This document shows, one piece after another, positions 13,395-25,282 of a stretch of DNA of 64,000 bases. Numbering within the stretch: position 1 is the stretch's first letter; every line of letters begins with the position of its first letter. The stretch is from Cyprinodon diabolis (Eukaryota; Chordata; Actinopteri; Cyprinodontiformes; Cyprinodontidae), in NCBI GenBank assembly GCA_030533445.1, contig CM060065.1, forward strand, positions 3,267,841 through 3,331,840. The letters run 5' to 3'. The translations under genes and the position numbers were made by a program. Below the pieces are notes generated by a model. It was not told the origin of the DNA, did not search any database, and worked only from the letters and a program-made list of their open reading frames with translations.

Positions 13395-13672
13395 TCCACT
13401 CTGGATTCTCATCAGTCTTTGTTCACTTTACAATAAAAAAGAAATAAATGAACAAACAGTTTTGGAAACTTCGGTTTTCATTCTTTTCCTGCTTTGTGTG
13501 TCAACTTTCACGGTTGCTAAGCAACAGAGCTTACGGCGGTAAAACCCGCCAAAGGGTAGACCTGGTCAGATTCACAGCCAAAACTCTTCCGGTCTCCTTA
13601 TTTTCAAGGACTTCGAAAATCCAGTAGACCGCGTCCTTGGAGGATGCAGCCCAGGAATTTGAACAGAGCAAT
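13395..13672 (-). repeat. Dispersed repeat, inverted partner of 19441-19715
   Basis: Read on the minus strand this begins 'gctctgttcaaattcctggg' and continues with 'gcatcctccaaggacgcggt'. It matches 19446-19715 over ~270 bases. Shared strings include 'agaccggaagagttttggct', 'ggcgggttttaccgccgta', 'gttgctaagcaac' or 'gttgcttagcaac', and 'gtttcattctttt'-like ends. It carries a palindrome of RFX X-box type. The direction is opposite to the 12534-13110 repeat, so the two may be the two ends of one element of about 1.15 kb. Confidence 0.75.
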
Positions 13673-13673
13673 A

Positions 13674-13729
13674 GATGGATGGATGGATGGATGGATGGAT
13701 GGATGGATGGATGGATGGATGGATGGATT
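13674..13729. repeat. (GGAT)n microsatellite
   Basis: Thirteen to fourteen tandem GGAT units on the plus strand. Directly adjacent to the end of the dispersed repeat at 13672. Confidence 0.97.
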
Positions 13730-14779
13730 GTTGGGCATTTGTTCTTCACTTGGGTCATGTAATGATGAGGTTGTAATATCAGATTTACTGATTAACACAA
13801 ATCTTTGAATCAGTGTCATGTGCAGGTGTGTGTTTTTGGTTATTAGACTCGTTGAATTCTCGACATAAGAGAACTCAACGTTAGACCTGACATAGGAGAT
13901 GTCAAAATGTAAGTTACATTCAAAGAACTGTGTACAACCCCTCCTTAAACTCTTTCACTGGCTCCATAAAGTATTTGTTATATATTATAATCATCAATAA
14001 AGGAGCAAAATTCAGTCTATTAGTATGATTCTATATATCCAAGCTCATAATGATTGTAAAAGTATGTGTTTTTAATCTACATGGATTGTTGCAACCCAAA
14101 TTGTCCAATTGTTAATGTCATATATTTTGTTACGCGAGGGACAGCAGCGATGTAAGAGAAAGTTGAGGAAACAAACAGAAGAACTACTACAAAACATGCT
14201 GAGCAAAATGAAAAATGGAAAAGCTGGGGCCTTTTTTGTCTGATTTAGACAGGGGAACAGATTACAGCAGGTTTTATTTCAATTCTGGCAATATGGGATG
14301 AAATAAAACGGCTGATGTTAGAAGACAAACTGTTTATTAAGGATAGTACAACATAGATAAATTGTACGTTACTATAAACACAAATATAGATTTAAGTACT
14401 AAATTTCAACCAGGAAAAAAATATTTTCCTTCTGCATATAGTCTTTAATGATTACACATGCACTCCATTTTCTATTTCATTTTTATTACAAGTATATGGT
14501 TTACAACAGTTTTCAATGGGAGGAGAACATTTGGACACTGTGAAACAATGAGAGATTTTTTTAAGGAACGTATGGAAAAGAACAAGGATCTGTTTGCTTT
14601 CAGAGGGAGGAGTAGACACTGCTGTCAGCGACCAGCTTTCAAGCAAACGTTTGTGTTTTATTATTAGTTTTAGATCAATATCACTGGCGATACTCGTCTA
14701 TAACATGTGAAGTAAAGAATAAAGCAGTAAAGCTCAACTTTCATACACGTAAAACCTTTCAAATTTCAAGTTCTGCACG
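13730..14779. other. Intergenic, no gene seen
   Basis: AT-rich DNA with only short open frames (for example 14458-14667) that show no domain, splice logic or repeat pattern that I recognise. Confidence 0.5.
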
Positions 14780-15060
14780 TTGGAATTGAAACGGAGTTAA
14801 GTCGGGTTGTTCTTCCTACTCCATGCGCGCTCCCGACGAAGGGATACAAATTTTCGCAGGGATAACTACCTTGGCACGACACCGGGACTGGCAGCCTCTC
14901 ACACAACACGATCGTGTCATTTCTGGTAAATAATTGTGCCGAAAGAACAGCCGCGTGTGGCTTATCTCGACTTTCCACCTAATATAGTGGTTTTCCCACG
15001 ATGCACCGTGCCCGAGGTAAACAATTGACGTCACTTGGCGGAGACCCATAAAAGCATAAG
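14780..15060 (-). other. CpG-bearing segment with a possible THAP-like exon stub
   Basis: This ~280-base stretch is richer in CpG than its surroundings. The minus-strand frame at 14816-14923 starts 'MTRSCCVRGCQSR', similar to the N-terminus of THAP zinc fingers (C-C-x-x-x-x-C). The later C-x-x-H half is absent and the frame ends early. It could be a decayed THAP exon from a transposon, or chance. I give it low weight. Confidence 0.25.
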
Positions 15061-15360
15061 GTGCTACTTTGAAGTACCTAGAATATAAGACATATTTTGA
15101 TGCCTTCAGTGTGAATCCTCAATATTCATAGTCATGAAAATAAAGAAAACGTTTTGAATGAGAAAGTGTGTCCAAACGTTTGGTATAGATATATTTATAT
15201 ATATTCTTTCAAAGAGTTTTCTTTATTTTCGTGACTATATGAGAGAGATATTTGTGTAGGCTATAACTTAGCCTACACAAATATCTTATAGCACCCTAAT
15301 TAACTTATAACAGCAGCTAAATAAATAAAAATGAGTGGCCATCGTCTGAAAACAACTACA

Positions 15361-15448
15361 TTGGCACGTCACGTGGTCTGGTCACGTGACGTCAACAGCT
15401 AAAGGCAGCTAGCCTCTATTGTGTTGCTCGGCTATCCGTCCGCCCGTG
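15361..15448 (+). promoter_or_regulatory. Probable core promoter of the zinc-finger gene: two E-boxes and a CRE
   Basis: Upstream of the start codon at 15449 lie two CACGTG E-boxes (15370-15375 and 15383-15388). A perfect cAMP-response palindrome, TGACGTCA (15387-15394), overlaps the second one. There is no TATA box at a useful distance. Such CpG-containing E-box/CRE clusters are typical of TATA-less housekeeping promoters bound by USF/MYC-type and CREB/ATF-type factors. That these factors act here is inferred. Confidence 0.5.
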
Positions 15449-18400
15449 ATGGAGCAGAACCATTCCAGCATGTATTCAGTTCAGCATCTCAGGGAGTTCA
15501 TCAGCGAGCGGCTAACTGCTGCTGCGGAGGAAATCTTTGGGGTGTTTGAGAGAACCATCGAGCAGCAGATGGACCATCAGCGCAGACTGCTGGATGGCAG
15601 CTGGAAACCGGATAGCAGCTTCCAGGAAACAGGTCAGTAGGTCCGCAGAGGGCCTGCGAGTTGTATGGTCAGTGTGGAAATAACGCGGCTACGTGGGCTT
15701 TCTATCCACGATGCAAGGGCGTAGGTTTGATTTCAACTTTGGTAGGGACACTATTCTTCAGTTTCATTGGTCCTTTGCAAAAATATGCATGCTCTTTTTT
15801 ATGCTTAATGTGAGCTTCAGGGCTCATCTTGTTTAAAGAGAACAGCAGCATTTCTGCTACATTAATACAAATCTTATAAGCACTACATGCACTAGATGCT
15901 GTTTATCAATATTTAAAGCAGAACTGGCTCTGATGAATGTGGAATAGGACTTTTTCCACTTTGAAAAGGATTGCATTTAAATTTACCTGCGACTAGGACA
16001 GTGTCTATTTAACCAAATATCGTCTATAATATGTGAATTTATCCTGTGTTTTCTTCTGAAGATATAGAATTGTGCAGAGGTAAAACCCACTCTTATTTTT
16101 TTTTAATCTAATATACTCTCTCTGGATCATACAAAATAATACATTCAAGGGACGGCAAATAAATGTATTGTATTTAGATGTGCACTGGAACTATAAGAGG
16201 AACTGACACTGAGCATTTAAAGTATTAATATTAGAAGTTGTACATCTGGGCTGTAGTTACACTGTGTAGCTAATTTCATGTATTTTATCTATGGCTGAAA
16301 CAATTAATCATATTAACAAATTATTTAAATAATCGTGAACTATGTAATTGATTAATCGTTAACTGGAATATAGGGCCACTAAAATGTGCCTTTAGCCGAC
16401 AGAGCGACCCACTTAGAGCAGGAATTATACCAAGATTGTAAAAAAAATATGTAAGCATTTTAGCATTTAGGAAGTAAAACATTTTTGTCTGTCAATATTC
16501 TCCATCCAGAACTCCTCCAAAGGAAACGTTTAAACGTTTCTGTTTCACCTGGTTTCATTTCATAAAAGATCTTCTTTAAAGAGCCTTTGGCTATCTGATT
16601 AAAAGATAAAATAAAAGAAATCCTAACGTTGTTAACTTACATTTCTCAAGTTCCACAAATCAAAAAACTCTCTTCTGCTTCTTTACAGAACTCCAATCAG
16701 AAGCTTTCGCCTGTTTTAGCGTAGATAATATTAAGTTTTTTAATTTGACTAGTTTCTTGGCCCAATATTAATTTATTTTTTTCTTTTCTTTTTTTTTCGC
16801 GCTCCAAGCACCCGCACCCGTACACATACAGACTAGAAAACACGCAATCAGAAAGAGAGATGGCGGAACTTAAGGCAGAATAATCAGAGAGTTAAACTGC
16901 GCAGCACAGTTGAAGCGCTGCTATATGAAAGGGACAGGAAAGAGCAGCAGCTGCAGCTACCAGACAGAGAAGCTGCGAGAGGAAAAGAAGCAGCTACTGT
17001 ATAGTAAATTATAAACATGTTGTTCACATCCGATTATTGGTAGGGACAAATAGGTCCGTCCTAAGCCTCAGCCTGCCAACGGTGCTGTCATCAACACAGC
17101 GGCTCATAATATGCAGGTTAGATTTTTTGATAAATTCAGCTCCTTAAGTTTTATTAGCTCTCTTTTTATAAGCTTCTCTCTCTGTCCTTCCTGTGCTTCT
17201 TATGGTCAGTCTTGTACTTTGGTTTGTGGATTTTCAAGCTTCTAAGGATGACACTGTTTTCTCTATGCTGATCAACTGACACATTTTAATTAATTTCAAA
17301 TTTTTTTTACAAGTCTTGACATTTCCACATATGATTTCAGACTTTAATACTTATTATACATATTCAACATTTATCTTCCTATCCTTAAGCTACTCATTTT
17401 TGTCTTCAACTAGTTAAGATTCAACTTTTTTTACTGTTTATGTTACCGTTTTTGCTATTTTATAAAATTTCTGCATATTTTTTCCAATTTTGGCTTGATT
17501 CTGCTCTCTTTCTGGAAAGGCATTAAGCTTTTCTGCTTGCTGTTAATTCATAACATGTCTGCCATGTTTCTGCTGTTGGCTTCAGCTACTTTTAAGAAAC
17601 TAATTAGACCTATTTTTTGCCATTCCATACCATTTCAAAAGCTTTGACTTTAAATTTCAGCCTTTTTCTGCCATTTTAACCTTACAGCTTACAGTTTAGC
17701 GTACAGCATTCACACTGCATTTTCGCAGGAAATGCAAATTTTTATAGTTTTATTTATTTTTTTTTGTTGTTGTTGCCAAATTGGGTATCAGATAAAAGAC
17801 AAAATCGACTGCAGTTTAAAAAAAAATCAGTTGAAATGTTTGTTATTGTCAAATAACAGTTAAAAAAAACATTTCAGTCCGTTCCTCAGTGATATGCTCT
17901 CATGTCCAGAGGCCCTATGGCCCTAACCATCGTGAAATCCCGGCATGGAGAGCATGTCACCGCTTTGGACCACACATTTAATCTGGATTACAATGAGTCT
18001 GCTAAATTCTTAATCTCACGGACTTCACTTATGAAACAGTTGTACCATTGGTGGTTACAGTATATTAATGCAGCAGGCAGGGCCGAGCTCAAATTGTGGC
18101 AGCGTTGGCAGTTCCGGTGACTCATTGGCTCCTTGTGACATGACACGGCTTTAGTACTGGCTGGTACGGCGTATTACTGGCTTAGTACCTCTAAGTAGAT
18201 TTTTTTTGTTGTGATGTTATTGCTTAATAACCTGCATTAAAACTTTTATAATGTCACATTTACTTGATGGAACAAAGTAGTTTATCTGCCAATAAGTGGC
18301 CTCTGCTGGCAGCGGCCACTACGCAGCCACTCAGGTGGCAGGCTCTTCTGGCAGCGGCCAGTCCGGTGGCAGGCTCCGCCGGCAGCAGCCACCACCTGCA

Positions 18401-21400
18401 ACTACGCAGCCACTCGGTGGCAGGCTCTGCCGGCACCAGCCACCACCGGCCACTACGCAGCCATTTGGTGGCAGGCTCTGCCGGCACCGGCCACTCCGGT
18501 TGCAGGCTCTGTCGGCAGTGGCCACCACCGGCCACTACGCAGCCACTCGGTGGCAGGCTCTGCCGGCACCAGCCACCACCGGCCACTACGCAGCCATTTG
18601 GTGGCAGGCTCTGCCGGCACCAGCCACCACAGGCCACTACGCAGCCACTTGGTGGCAGGCTCTGCCGGCACCAGCCACCACAGGCCACTACGCAGCCACT
18701 TGGTGGCAGGCTCTCTGCCGGCACCGGCCACTAGGCAGCCACTCGGTGGCAGGCTCTGCCGGCACCAGCCACCACCGTCCACTACCCGGCAACTAGGCAG
18801 CCACTCCGATGGCAGACTCTGCCGGCACCGGCCACTCCGGTTGCAGGCTCTGTTGGCAGCGGCCACCATCAGCCACTACGCAGCCACTCCGGTGGCAGGC
18901 TCTGTCGGCACCGGCCACTATCAGCCACTCCGGTGGCAGGCTCTGTTGGCAGTGGCCACCACCGACCACTACGCAGCCACTCCGGTGGCAGGCTCTGTTG
19001 GCACCGGCCACTATCAGCCACTCCGGTGGCAGGCTCTGTCGGCAGTGGCCACCACCGACCACTACGCAGCCACTCCGTGGCAGGCTCTGCCAGCACCAGC
19101 CACCACCGGCCACTATGCAGCCACTCGGTGGCAGGCTTTGTCGGCAGCGGCCACCACCGGCCACTACGCAGCCACTCCGATGGCAGGCTCTGCCGGCAGC
19201 GGCCACCACCGGCTACTCCGATGGCAGGCTCTGTTGGCAGCTGCCACCATCAGCCACTACACAGCCACTCGGTGGCAGGCTCTGCCGGCAGCGGCCACCA
19301 CCGGCAGTGGCCACCACTGGCCACTACGCAGACACTAGGTGGCAATCCGGCTTTCCTGAGTGGCTGCGTAGTTCTTGGAGGAAATTACCATCCCTCCGAA
19401 AGGAAGGAACTAACTTCCTGTTCCTCCTAGAGGGAGGAACATAGGCTCTGTTTGAATTCATGGGTTGCATCCTTCAAGGAAGCGGTCTACCTGGACTGGA
19501 TCCTTCCAAGTCCTTGAAAATAAGAAGACCGGAAGAGTTTTGGCTGTGAATTCAAACAGGTCTACCCTTCGGCGGGTTTTACCGCCGTAGGCTATGTTGC
19601 TTAGCAACTGTGAAAGTTGAAACACAAAGCAGGAAAAGAATGAATACAGAAGTTTTCAAAACTGTTTGTTTATTTATTTCTTTTTTATTGTAAAGTGAAC
19701 AAAGACTAGATTTAGTCTTAGGCCGTTTCTCAATTCACTAGAATGCCAGTACAAACTCGTGTTTTCACCAAGTCTGCAAAACAGCATAAAAAGTAAGCAA
19801 ACAACATAAATATGGGTCGATTGGAACAGAAGCATACTCAAGACGTCTTCTGATAATAATAAATTCTGACTTTTTTCATTTAGTGGGGGAATAATAATGA
19901 ACACAGTCGGATAAACACAAATCAAATGAACATTTTGCCAAATAAAACAAAAAATTAGCCATCGGAGCCAGCGGTACTTCACACACGTCTATGCAGAGAG
20001 GGCTGCTGTAGACGGGCTGCTGTTAGCCCTGGCCGTTAGCCTCAGAGCTCCGCTGGTTGCCACAGTCCTCTCAACTTCGGATTTTTTTTTTTATTACGCA
20101 TTAAATCGCTAAATGGGCCATATAGTGACGCTTTAAAGTATATTATTCTGCGTCAGATGATTTTAAAACGTACTTTTACTGAACAACAGCAACAGAAAAG
20201 AGAACTTTTAACTTAATACTCTGAGCTCTGTGGCGCTCCATTGAAAGCTGCTGCTGCAGTAGTGCATGCTGGGACAGCAGGCAATCTCAAGAACAGACAG
20301 GTCAAACCCGGTAAATAGGGAGGGGCTAGAACAACATCCGGGACTTGGTCTGTTCTCAGTCATCTTGTTCTTGTGAATTGCAACAGTACTAGGGCTGAGG
20401 CTGAAGACGTTTCACAAGAACACGATAACGCACAAGTACACATAGTGAGAAATGGCTGCAGTCTTCAGATCAAAACTTTCATTAGTTTTAGACACATTTT
20501 AGTCATTACGATAGCTGATAGTTTTAGTCAGTTTTAGTCGACTAAAACTTAAAAAGGTTTTAGTCTAGTTTTAGTCAGTTTTATGTTGCAAAAAAAAGTG
20601 AACATTTACTATATTGAATAACAACCAGATTCTTTCCCAGACTGACAGCTCTATCCTAGATGCTACCATAGCTGGGTATAGCATGCTGCTGTGTAGTTCA
20701 TCATTGCTGTTGAGTAGGAAACTTTGATTTATAGAATTCGAATCAACTTTTTTATGAATTAATGCCCTACTTTATAAAAAAAAAGTGTTTTACAAAAGCT
20801 GTGAAAATAGATCTAGTGCAACACATCATATTGGTTAATATAGCAGACAGACAAGCTAACAAAATGTGCAATAAAGGAATAGTTTTAGAAGTATAAGGTT
20901 TCCATCCCGAAGCAAACACTTCCTGATCTACTATGAATTATGCATTAAACACCGATCAATAAAATCTCCATTGCTACAAAAAAGCAAAGAACAAAAACAT
21001 TATTATTTAATACGTCTGCAATTTTGGCTTTATTTCTTCAATTTGCCCCTCGGTTCCTGCTGTTTTGATATAAAAAAAAAAAATACAGAGAGAACCTACA
21101 TAATTTCCTTGTAATGCTGCGGCAATCCAGACCTAAATTGAAAGATTATGCTAACTGAAATGTTGACATATTCAAAGGAAACAGAGAAAATGTTTAATGA
21201 CAATACAAGGAAACATTTACATCACATGAGAGAGAAATATTCAAAGATCTATGTACCCTTTCATCTGGGTCTTTATCCAAAAAAAACAGAATGGAATAAA
21301 ATATTTTCTTTGGATATAGAAATTTAGAGATTCCTTTTGAATTAAAAATGAAAGAAGGTTAAGTATCACCTCTTGTGAGCTGGAGGAACTAAAATATTGA

Positions 21401-23775
21401 TAGACAAAGGGAGTTTTTATGCTTGGCAGAGGATGATCAGCCTCATATGTTTTATTAAGTAGCGAAAGCAGGAAGAGCCATACTGTAGAGAACCATCAGT
21501 GTGGAGCTTGAAGCACAGACTCTGAGCTAAACCACACAAAGACGCATTTCTGCACAAGCACCGCTGTGGTCATACAGATGTGCACCGCTGCATGCCAGGG
21601 TGACCAAACAGGAAGCAAACCTCTGACCCTATCATTTTTATTTAGTCCCCGTCTCATTGACAAAAACTCAAAGATATGACACTGGAGCCGAGGCTATTTA
21701 AATCTCTGCTTCTGTCTCCTTGAACCCCAGTGGGCCTCAGCAGATGGCCGCTCACACTGAGCCTGGTTCTGCTGGAGGTTTCTTCTTGTTCAAAGGGAGT
21801 TTTTCCTCTCCACTGTTGCTACAAGCATGCTTAGTGTGAGGGATTGCTGAAGAGCCAATGAGTCGATGCAATCAGCTGGTTTTCCTTAGATAGAAAACTT
21901 TGTATCAATTTGACTGTATGATCTGGTTGAACTGTAAAGTGCCTTGAGATGACATGTGTTGTGAATTTGGCGCTATATAAATAAACTGAATTGAATTGAA
22001 TTAAATGCAGGTCGCTTGCAGGTAAAAACAGTTTTTTCTGCCGGAGGAAAGGCGTGTGATGAGAGGAGGACGGAGCGATAAAGCACGGCGTATCTCTCTC
22101 ATCTCTCTCTTAGAATCACCTCTGTGCCTCAGTCAGCAGAGAAACCGTCCCATCGCATTTATTGCTCTGTTTTTCTTTTCTTTAGACAGAGATCTCATCC
22201 TGTTTTTAATAGATGAACAGTCTATCTGTTCTGCTTGGAGATACTGCACAGATTTCAGAGTCTGGCTTTTCTTTAAAGAATGTGCCTGTGGTTTTTCATT
22301 TTTTAGTTTTTTATAATCAATCTATTCCAGTCAAATGTGAGAAATGGTTTTAATGTTTGTATAGCACAGAGACAGAAGTGAAATAAATCTGCACAGATCT
22401 GCACAGATCTACTCACCCTGCCTAGGCCTGTGTTTTCAATCCTGGTCCTCAAGGCAACCTGCTCTGCATGTTTTGGTTGTTTCCGAGTTTCAGCAAACCT
22501 GATTCAGAGGATTGCAGTTCAGCAAAGCCTGATACTCTGCTATCAATTGATAACAGGTGTGTGAAAGCTTGGAAACATCTAAAACATGCAGGGCAGGGTG
22601 ACTTGAGGACCAGGATTGAAAAACACTGGCCTAGGCGGAGCCTCTCTATATGCAGTCAGTGAGACGTGGAAAAAAAACCCAGATAGGAGGTTAAAGAGTC
22701 GCACTAATCGCTGTGTTCAGTGCTTTAGGGCTGAGCAGCAGAACATCTGCTTCCTGAACTGGACTGTACTTAGTTTTCTCAGTGCCTGTAGGGTTTCAGC
22801 TGGAGTGGTTCAATCCATCTGGTTTTAGGGGATAAGATCGATAAAGAAACATCAGGAAGGTTCTGCAGGACCAGTTCCTGGTCCAGGCCCAAACAAGTGG
22901 TTAAAACTCAAAGTGCATCAGAACATGAACTGTGATCTGACTTGACTCACTTTCTGTCTCTAGACCAGCCACAGCTTTTTCCCTTTGTGGAGGAGGGATG
23001 TCCTGCTGATCAGAACCTGAGGACCCAGGAGGAGAGCTCCGATCAGGACAAACCAGAACTGATGCACGTTAAAGAGGAAGATGAGGAGCACTGCGTCAGC
23101 CAGGAGGAAGAGCGGCCGGACCTGAAGAAGGAGACAGACACTCTGATGATAGCTCTGAACTATGAAGGAAGTTCCCTCATTGAACCAGAACCCAGCGATC
23201 GGTTTCTGTTTTACAATATTTCTGGAGCTGACGGTCGAGATCAGGGAGGCAGCAGGTCCAGGAACTTTGTGGGAAACCCGGAGCCGAACAGAACCAGGAG
23301 CAGTGAGAAGCCAAGGAAAGCTGACAGAGCGGATCGGACTCTGAAATGTGACGTTTGCGGAAAAGTGTTCAACAAAGCGTCTGAGCTGAGGGCTCATTAC
23401 AGAATCCATACCGGTGAGAAGCCCTTCTCCTGTCACACATGCCAGAAAGCCTTCACCTTCAAGTCCAACCTACGGGTCCACATGAGGACCCACACCAACG
23501 AGGCACCCTTCTCCTGCCAGGTGTGCGCGAAGGTGTTCAAACACAGGAGCAGTTTGATGGTCCACTGCAGGAGCCACACAGGAGAGAGGCCCTATGTCTG
23601 CTCCACATGCGGGAAGCACTTTACGGACAAGTCCTCGCTCAAACAGCACTCGGTCACACACACCGGAGACAGGATGTTTTCCTGTGCTCTGTGTGGGCGG
23701 GGCTTCAACAGGAGAAGTTACCTGCTGCAGCACATGAAGGTTCACACGCCAGAGAGCTTCTCTAACATCAGTTAG
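15449..23775 (+). CDS. C2H2 zinc-finger protein, five fingers (two exons)
   Basis: Exon 1 is 15449-15632 and exon 2 is 22964-23775. The donor is G|GTCAGT and the acceptor TCTCTAG|AC, phase 1, giving 331 residues. Exon 1 encodes a short helical region ([20 protein letters not shown]) that is common at the start of fish C2H2 genes. Exon 2 has an acidic linker with [14 protein letters not shown] at about residues 98-111. Five C2H2 fingers follow at about 190-210, 218-238, 246-266, 274-294 and 302-322, joined by TGEKPF-type linkers. The protein is presumably a nuclear DNA-binding regulator with an unknown target. All zinc ligands are present and there is no internal stop. Five fingers is few for this type of family. 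A polyadenylation signal lies at 24671. The 7331-base intron is filled with repeats. Confidence 0.9.
15633..18296 (+). other. Intron 1, first part: hAT-like and other repeat fragments
   Basis: Intronic AT-rich DNA. At 15715 'aagggcgtaggtttgatttc' and 'aactttggtagggaca' look like one end of a fish hAT-type transposon; 'ttggtagggacaaatagg' at 17037 may be a related internal piece. The stretch 16293-16370 has the 'attaatcgttaac' type end of another dispersed fish repeat. The open frame at 17902-18120 has no recognisable domain. Confidence 0.45.
18297..19345. repeat. GC-rich intronic minisatellite, 51-bp unit
   Basis: Tandem units of 51 bases, roughly cactacgcagccactcggtg, then gcaggctctgccggcaccag, then ccaccaccggc. 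They mix with shorter ~33-36-bp derivatives that lack the 'cactacgcag' part. Because 51 is 17 codons, units keep one frame and both strands stay open for 130-260 codons. These frames are artefacts. The array is inside intron 1 of the zinc-finger gene. Just past its right end (19358-19374) one piece of the unit is present in inverted orientation. Confidence 0.95.
19441..19715 (+). repeat. Dispersed repeat, inverted partner of 13395-13672
   Basis: The segment begins 'aggctctgtttgaattcatg' and shares long similarity with the reverse complement of 13395-13672. The match includes the palindrome 'gttgcttagcaac' at about 19600 and the 'ggcgggttttaccgccgtag' block. It lies in intron 1 of the zinc-finger gene. 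The start resembles the ends at 57155 (minus strand) and, more weakly, 60245, so at least four members of this or a related family occur in the window. Confidence 0.75.
19716..21698 (+). other. Intron 1, second part; no gene seen
   Basis: Intronic DNA without coding potential. A 100-base stretch at 20480-20585 contains 'ttttagtcgactaaaac' and repeated 'ttttagtcagttttagtc' words, a dispersed fish repeat of palindromic type. The rest is AT-rich with no pattern that I can name. Confidence 0.5.
21699..22005 (+). mobile_element. L2-type LINE, 3'-end fragment
   Basis: This 307-base piece is nearly identical to 44789-45084, the 3' end of the larger L2 copy in this window, from 'tctctgcttctgtctccttg' to the tail 'gcgctatataaataaactga' with (attga)n. 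The extreme 5' truncation is typical of target-primed reverse transcription. Short TTAAAT-like sequences on both sides could be the target duplication. It lies in intron 1 of the zinc-finger gene. Confidence 0.9.
22428..22628. mobile_element. hAT MITE, 201 bp, with 8-bp TSD
   Basis: The ends form inverted repeats of about 50 bases: 'gtgttttcaatcctggtcct' with 'caaggcaacctgctctgcat' on the left, and the matching reverse complement on the right. The flanks are an exact 8-bp duplication, GCCTAGGC, at 22420-22427 and 22629-22636, as expected for hAT transposons. There is no coding sequence. Inserted in intron 1 of the zinc-finger gene, 335 bases before exon 2. Confidence 0.9.
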
Positions 23776-24690
23776 AGTTGGAGGGGGAACTGTTTAGACA
23801 GAAAACCATCCCATCCCCGAACATCTTCATTGTTCAACGCACAGATTTTCTTGTAAAAGAAATGTAACTGCTGCGCTTCTCAGGCTGCAGATTTAGAGAA
23901 TGAATCACAGAAACCTTCAGAAAGGGTTAAACCAGCTGTACTGCTTTATCTGAAGACACCTCTGACATTTTCTATGTACAGTTTTACTTTAAATTATCTT
24001 TTCTTGATTTCAATGTTTGTCTAAAATAGATTCTTTTAGTTCATTTGAAAGGATCCAGTTCTAAAGTCACTTGAATCTGTTTAGATGGATCCAAATCAGT
24101 GACATGTTGGATCCTAGTTATCAATGTAGTCAGGTTCAGTTTATCATTTAGTATTTTTTTAATCCAGAACATTTTTATATACGAGCCCCTTATCTGAACT
24201 GGTAGGACTGAAACTCTAAATGAACCACAACACCAGTCTGCCACACGTCTGTTTGTTTCCACTATTCTTTCTTCAGAAATAGTGGAAAAGAGAAAAATTC
24301 TTATTTAAGAAATCAAGATAAGATAAGATAACAACATAAAAACTGGAGCAATGAGCCTTAATATGAGCAAGGCTGTAGTTTAAACTAATCTGAAACATAT
24401 TTTGAGTTTAAAGGTGTGAGATAAAGCAGAGAAAGCAGATATTTTTATGTTAAACTGGTATGAATAGGAATGTGTCCAGTGCCCCCTGGTGGCAAATCCA
24501 AGAACAACTAGTGCATGGCAGCTTTATTTTAAAGAATCCAAGATGGCTGCTTGCACCGTTACAAAAAGCTGTTATTTATCTTGAAGTATCCAATGGACTA
24601 ATGCTGTAATTTTTATGGATGTTTTAAATAGTCAGTGTTTGAAAATGTAACAGTTTTAGAAAACATGTTGAATAAATGAAAGAAACTCTG
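23776..24690 (+). promoter_or_regulatory. 3' UTR of the zinc-finger gene with poly-A signal
   Basis: After the stop at 23775 no frame is conserved. The first good polyadenylation signal on the plus strand is AATAAA at 24671-24676, which would give a 3' UTR of about 0.9 kb. Confidence 0.5.
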
Positions 24691-25282
24691 AAAGCTTTGC
24701 CTTGGATAAATTATCACGGATTTTAGACTATGGTATCCTAAAACTGGGATCCTATCTCAATCCCACTGAAACTATCACCTTATTGTTTTTGAATAATTAA
24801 TAAAACAGAATTTGTAAAGAAAAAGAATGAAATAGCTCCAAAGGACCAATCAGTAACCATATCTGTTCCAGCGCATCATCATTAGAATTTCTTTGACCGT
24901 ATTTTCACGACCATAAGGCGCACCGTACTAAAAGGCGCAGTCTCAGTTTTGTGTGCCATTTCTGTATTTAACACACGCATAAGGCGCACCGGATTATAGG
25001 GCGCGGGTTTTAGATACCGGTACAGTACATGGCCTCTACTACGTTTAAATACCTCTACTGCGTATTTAAAAATACAGCGGGAGCAAAACTGAGTATGATT
25101 GTGCTTTATTCATGTATTTATTACAAAGTATTAATCAAACCTGGGAGCTGGCTGTGAGACAGACACATCGCAGATGACAGAGCGCTGTGATCACTCCTAA
25201 ATTAACTTAAAATCCTGAAACCTGCCGACGGAATATGTTTGCTTTTATTACCGGCATCCTGGTGCCTGCAGTTTAAATTATT

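Noticed and set aside
18260..19444. Overlapping open frames on both strands of up to 262 residues
   Set aside because: The 51-bp unit is a multiple of three, so all frames stay open on both strands. The sequence is an intronic minisatellite.
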